Source: Desulfobacterales bacterium (GTDB lineage: Bacteria; Desulfobacterota; Desulfobacteria; Desulfobacterales; JAUCGF01). Taken from it: DNA of 7,089 bases. Positions within the stretch are counted from its first letter, which is position 1, and every line of letters begins with the position of its first letter. Location of the stretch: assembly GCA_029940345.1 (NCBI GenBank), contig JAOZRC010000278.1, forward strand, positions 1 through 7,089. The letters are read 5' to 3'. The notes beneath the pieces are model-generated. The model saw only the letters and a program-made list of their open reading frames with translations. It did no database searches and was not told the DNA's origin. Shown one piece after another: positions 5,577-7,089 of the stretch. Position numbers and translations under genes: made by a program.

Positions 5577-6677
5577 ATGAGCGCAACAAGAAAATCAACG
5601 ATTCTTATCGTTGATGACGGCCCGACCAATTTATTTGTTTTGGGAAAAATTCTGCGATCAGAAAAATATGAAACCTTATTTGCTTCTAACGGGATTAAAG
5701 CATTGGAATTAGCCCGCACTGAATTACCCGACCTGATTCTGCTGGATATTATGATGCCCATGATGGATGGGTTTGAAGTCTGTCGACGCTTAAAACAGGA
5801 TTATATCACCAAAGATATACCGATCATTTTTATCAGCGCCCTTCACGAAACATCTGAAAAAGTAAAAGGATTCAACATCGGCGGGGTGGATTATATTACC
5901 AAGCCAATCCAACCGAAAGAAGTTGTCGCTCGTGTTGCTGTTCACTTGGGCCTGAAACGCTCACAGGAAGAACTGACCAGCGCCAATTCCGCTAAAGATA
6001 AGCTTTTGGCGATTATCGGGCATGATCTGCGCGGCCCGCTGGGTTCATTAATACAGGCGTTGGATATGATAATCAAATTAGATGATAAACTTGATAAGCA
6101 AAAACGCCTGGGGATGATGACAGACCTTCATAAAGGCGCTAAACGAACCTTTGATTTGCTGGAAAACACGTTGTTTTGGGCGCATAGCCAACGTGGAGAC
6201 ATTGCTTATCAACCTGCCGACCTGGAAGTGAAAACGATTGTTGATGACACTATTCGCACGCTTTCCGATTTGGCCCAGGAAAAAACTATCAGGCTCCATT
6301 CCGATGTTCATGAAACACTGGCCGTTCATGCGGACAAAAACATGCTGACAATTGTTTTGCGCAATCTGATTTCCAATGCGTTAAAATTCACACCCGAATC
6401 AGGTGAAGTCAAGGTAACAGCCATCGCTGAAAAAGAGTTCATGGAAATTTCCGTGGTTGATAATGGCGTGGGTGTCAGCACGGAAAATCGGAAAAAATTG
6501 TTTGATCTGGAAAACCATTTTACAACATTCGGAACCCGGAATGAAAAAGGAAGTGGCTTAGGATTGCTTCTTTGCAAAGAATTCGTGGAAAAAAACGGCG
6601 GTATGATCCGCATGGAAAGCTTAAAAAAGGGTGGCAGTGCGTTTAAATTCACGGTTCCGCGAAATGCCGCACCCTAA
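5577..6677 (+). CDS. Soluble hybrid histidine kinase: receiver domain then HisKA-HATPase
   Basis: The 366-residue protein begins with a receiver domain (about 8-125). It has the acidic pair Asp13/Asp14 in ILIVDD, phosphoacceptor Asp57 in LILLDIMMPMMDGFEV, Ser87 in FISA and Lys109 in YITKP. A short helical linker leads to a HisKA domain with the phosphorylated His149 in IIGHDLRGPLG. The ATP-binding domain follows: N box LRNLISNALKF (Asn263, Asn267), G1 box VVDNGVGV (Asp295) and G2 box GSGLGLLL (325-332). All catalytic residues are present. There is no membrane segment, PAS or other sensor domain, and no DNA-binding output. It probably acts in the cytoplasm, its kinase activity set by phosphorylation of its own receiver from another kinase, and passes phosphate to a partner not in this window. 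The leader has only a weak purine-rich GGAAC. It is divergent from the actin-like operon; nothing ties the two together except proximity. Confidence 0.93.
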   Translation: MSATRKSTILIVDDGPTNLFVLGKILRSEKYETLFASNGIKALELARTELPDLILLDIMMPMMDGFEVCRRLKQDYITKDIPIIFISALHETSEKVKGFNIGGVDYITKPIQPKEVVARVAVHLGLKRSQEELTSANSAKDKLLAIIGHDLRGPLGSLIQALDMIIKLDDKLDKQKRLGMMTDLHKGAKRTFDLLENTLFWAHSQRGDIAYQPADLEVKTIVDDTIRTLSDLAQEKTIRLHSDVHETLAVHADKNMLTIVLRNLISNALKFTPESGEVKVTAIAEKEFMEISVVDNGVGVSTENRKKLFDLENHFTTFGTRNEKGSGLGLLLCKEFVEKNGGMIRMESLKKGGSAFKFTVPRNAAP

Positions 6678-6773
6678 AGGGGATTTGTGTGGGGATTTGG
6701 GGTCATATCTTGAATAGTGAATCAACTCTTTTAAATTCTATTTTCATTTTTTGGCATGCTTCATTTTCCGGTT

Positions 6774-6846
6774 TACAGTTTGGAGGAGTGCTAAACTTAC
6801 AGTTTAGCAGGTAACAGTACAGCCGTTTATCAAACGCCAAACTGTA
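6774..6846. repeat. 73-base nested inverted repeat with three-way-junction shape
   Basis: Perfect 10-bp outer arms TACAGTTTGG (6774-6783) and CCAAACTGTA (6837-6846) enclose two inner hairpins. The first is GCTAAACT/AGTTTAGC with a three-base loop (6790-6808). The second is CGTTT/AAACG with a three-base loop (6824-6836) and abuts the closing arm. Outer stem and inner hairpins are mutually compatible, so a three-way junction can form in RNA or extruded DNA. The words CAGTTT and AAACTG recur in both the outer and inner stems. Its function is unknown; a dispersed palindromic repeat, recombination site or structured RNA are all possible. Confidence 0.65.
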
Positions 6847-6918
6847 GGAATAAAGGACGAAAAAACCTGATTCTAACGGATTTTGTTGAAATGTATCATT
6901 TCATAACATACACATCTA

Positions 6919-7002
6919 ACTATAGCGCTTTTCAAATGACTTCATACCAACTCTATAATTTTAGGGTGAAAAAGTACGAAGTCAAATGAAATGCACTATA
7001 GT
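6919..7002. mobile_element. MITE-like 84-bp element with terminal inverted repeats
   Basis: The left end ACTATAGCGCTTTTCAAATG (from 6919, continuing ACTTCATAC) is repeated in inverted form at the right end. Read from 7002 on the minus strand, the right end is ACTATAGTGCATTTCATTTG, continuing ACTTCGTAC. The two 29-bp ends differ at about five positions. The inner part, 26 bases of AT-rich sequence, has no coding capacity. TA dinucleotides occur at 6917-6918 and 7002-7003, which would suit a TA-targeting (Tc1/mariner or IS630-type) element. That assignment is inference, and the exact ends are uncertain by one or two bases. Confidence 0.65.
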
Positions 7003-7007
7003 ACAGC

Positions 7008-7039
7008 AACTTGGAAGTTCGTCCCCCGGGTTCCAAGTT
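7008..7039. repeat. Inverted repeat AACTTGGAA/TTCCAAGTT
   Basis: Perfect 9-bp arms at 7008-7016 and 7031-7039 flank a 14-base GC-rich loop containing CCCGGG. The right-arm word TTCCAAG recurs directly at 7042-7048. The unit lies five bases beyond the end of the 84-bp element. It could be a dispersed palindromic repeat or the edge of a larger element continuing outside the window. Confidence 0.6.
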
Positions 7040-7089
7040 TATTCCAAGCGGTGACAGCGCTCGTAGTGCGCCCGTGAGGGCGTCGGCAA

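Larger units (their letters stand above)
6678..7089. other. Gene-free, hairpin-rich region after the kinase gene
   Basis: No supported ORF occurs in these 412 bases. The first part (6678-6773) is G-rich just after the stop codon (words such as GGGGATTTG and GGGGTCA) and then AT-rich; I find no clear factor-independent terminator there. From 6774 to 7039 separate inverted repeats follow in quick succession, entered individually where they are substantial. A small hairpin also lies at 6887-6903: TGAAATG and CATTTCA around a three-base loop. The last 50 bases include a weak five-pair hairpin, CGCCC/GGGCG, at 7069-7082. Confidence 0.6.

Noticed and set aside
6774..6846. tRNA or tmRNA-like gene, suggested by the 73-base length and branched shape
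   Set aside because: There is no conserved T-loop sequence, anticodon arm or acceptor geometry, and the 10-bp outer stem does not fit a seven-pair acceptor.

Overview
The window looks like chromosomal DNA of moderate GC content from a Gram-negative bacterium. I lean towards Desulfobacterota (a Desulfobacteraceae-like lineage). The reasons are the E. coli-length double-domain SppA, the soluble REC-histidine kinase architecture, and intergenic DNA crowded with short palindromic and terminal-inverted-repeat elements. That placement is inference; no rRNA or other marker gene is present.

Layout. Bases 1-148 (minus strand) hold the first 49 codons of an unidentified, very AT-rich gene cut by the window edge. 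Four genes follow on the minus strand, listed here in transcription order from right to left. The first is a ParM/StbA-type actin-like ATPase (5008-3971). The second is a multi-pass membrane protein resembling a degenerate CPBP/CAAX-type protease (3990-3217), overlapping the ATPase gene by 20 bp. The third is a four-helix membrane protein with a charged cytoplasmic-looking tail (3091-2336). The last is the signal peptide peptidase SppA (2219-324). The overlap argues strongly for translational coupling of the first pair. The 125-bp and 116-bp gaps before the next two genes allow, but do not prove, one transcript. On the plus strand, 5577-6677 encodes a soluble receiver-HisKA-HATPase kinase, divergent from the actin-like operon across a 568-bp gene-free region.

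Repeats. A 162-bp element with inverted-repeat ends (5039-5200) lies about 30 bp upstream of the actin-like gene. A 50-bp half copy, 48/50 identical to one arm, lies about 30 bp upstream of the four-helix membrane protein gene (3121-3170). A 94-bp composite palindrome (5429-5522) precedes the kinase. The last 412 bp have no gene but hold at least four separate inverted-repeat structures: a 73-base three-way-junction-like unit, a small hairpin, an 84-bp terminal-inverted-repeat element, and a 32-bp inverted repeat at the end.

The most interesting signal is the coupling of an actin-like ATPase to membrane proteins, with no ParR-like partner and no iteron-type centromere visible. It suggests a membrane-associated cytomotive filament rather than a standard plasmid partition locus. 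This is a hypothesis from gene arrangement, not a demonstrated system.
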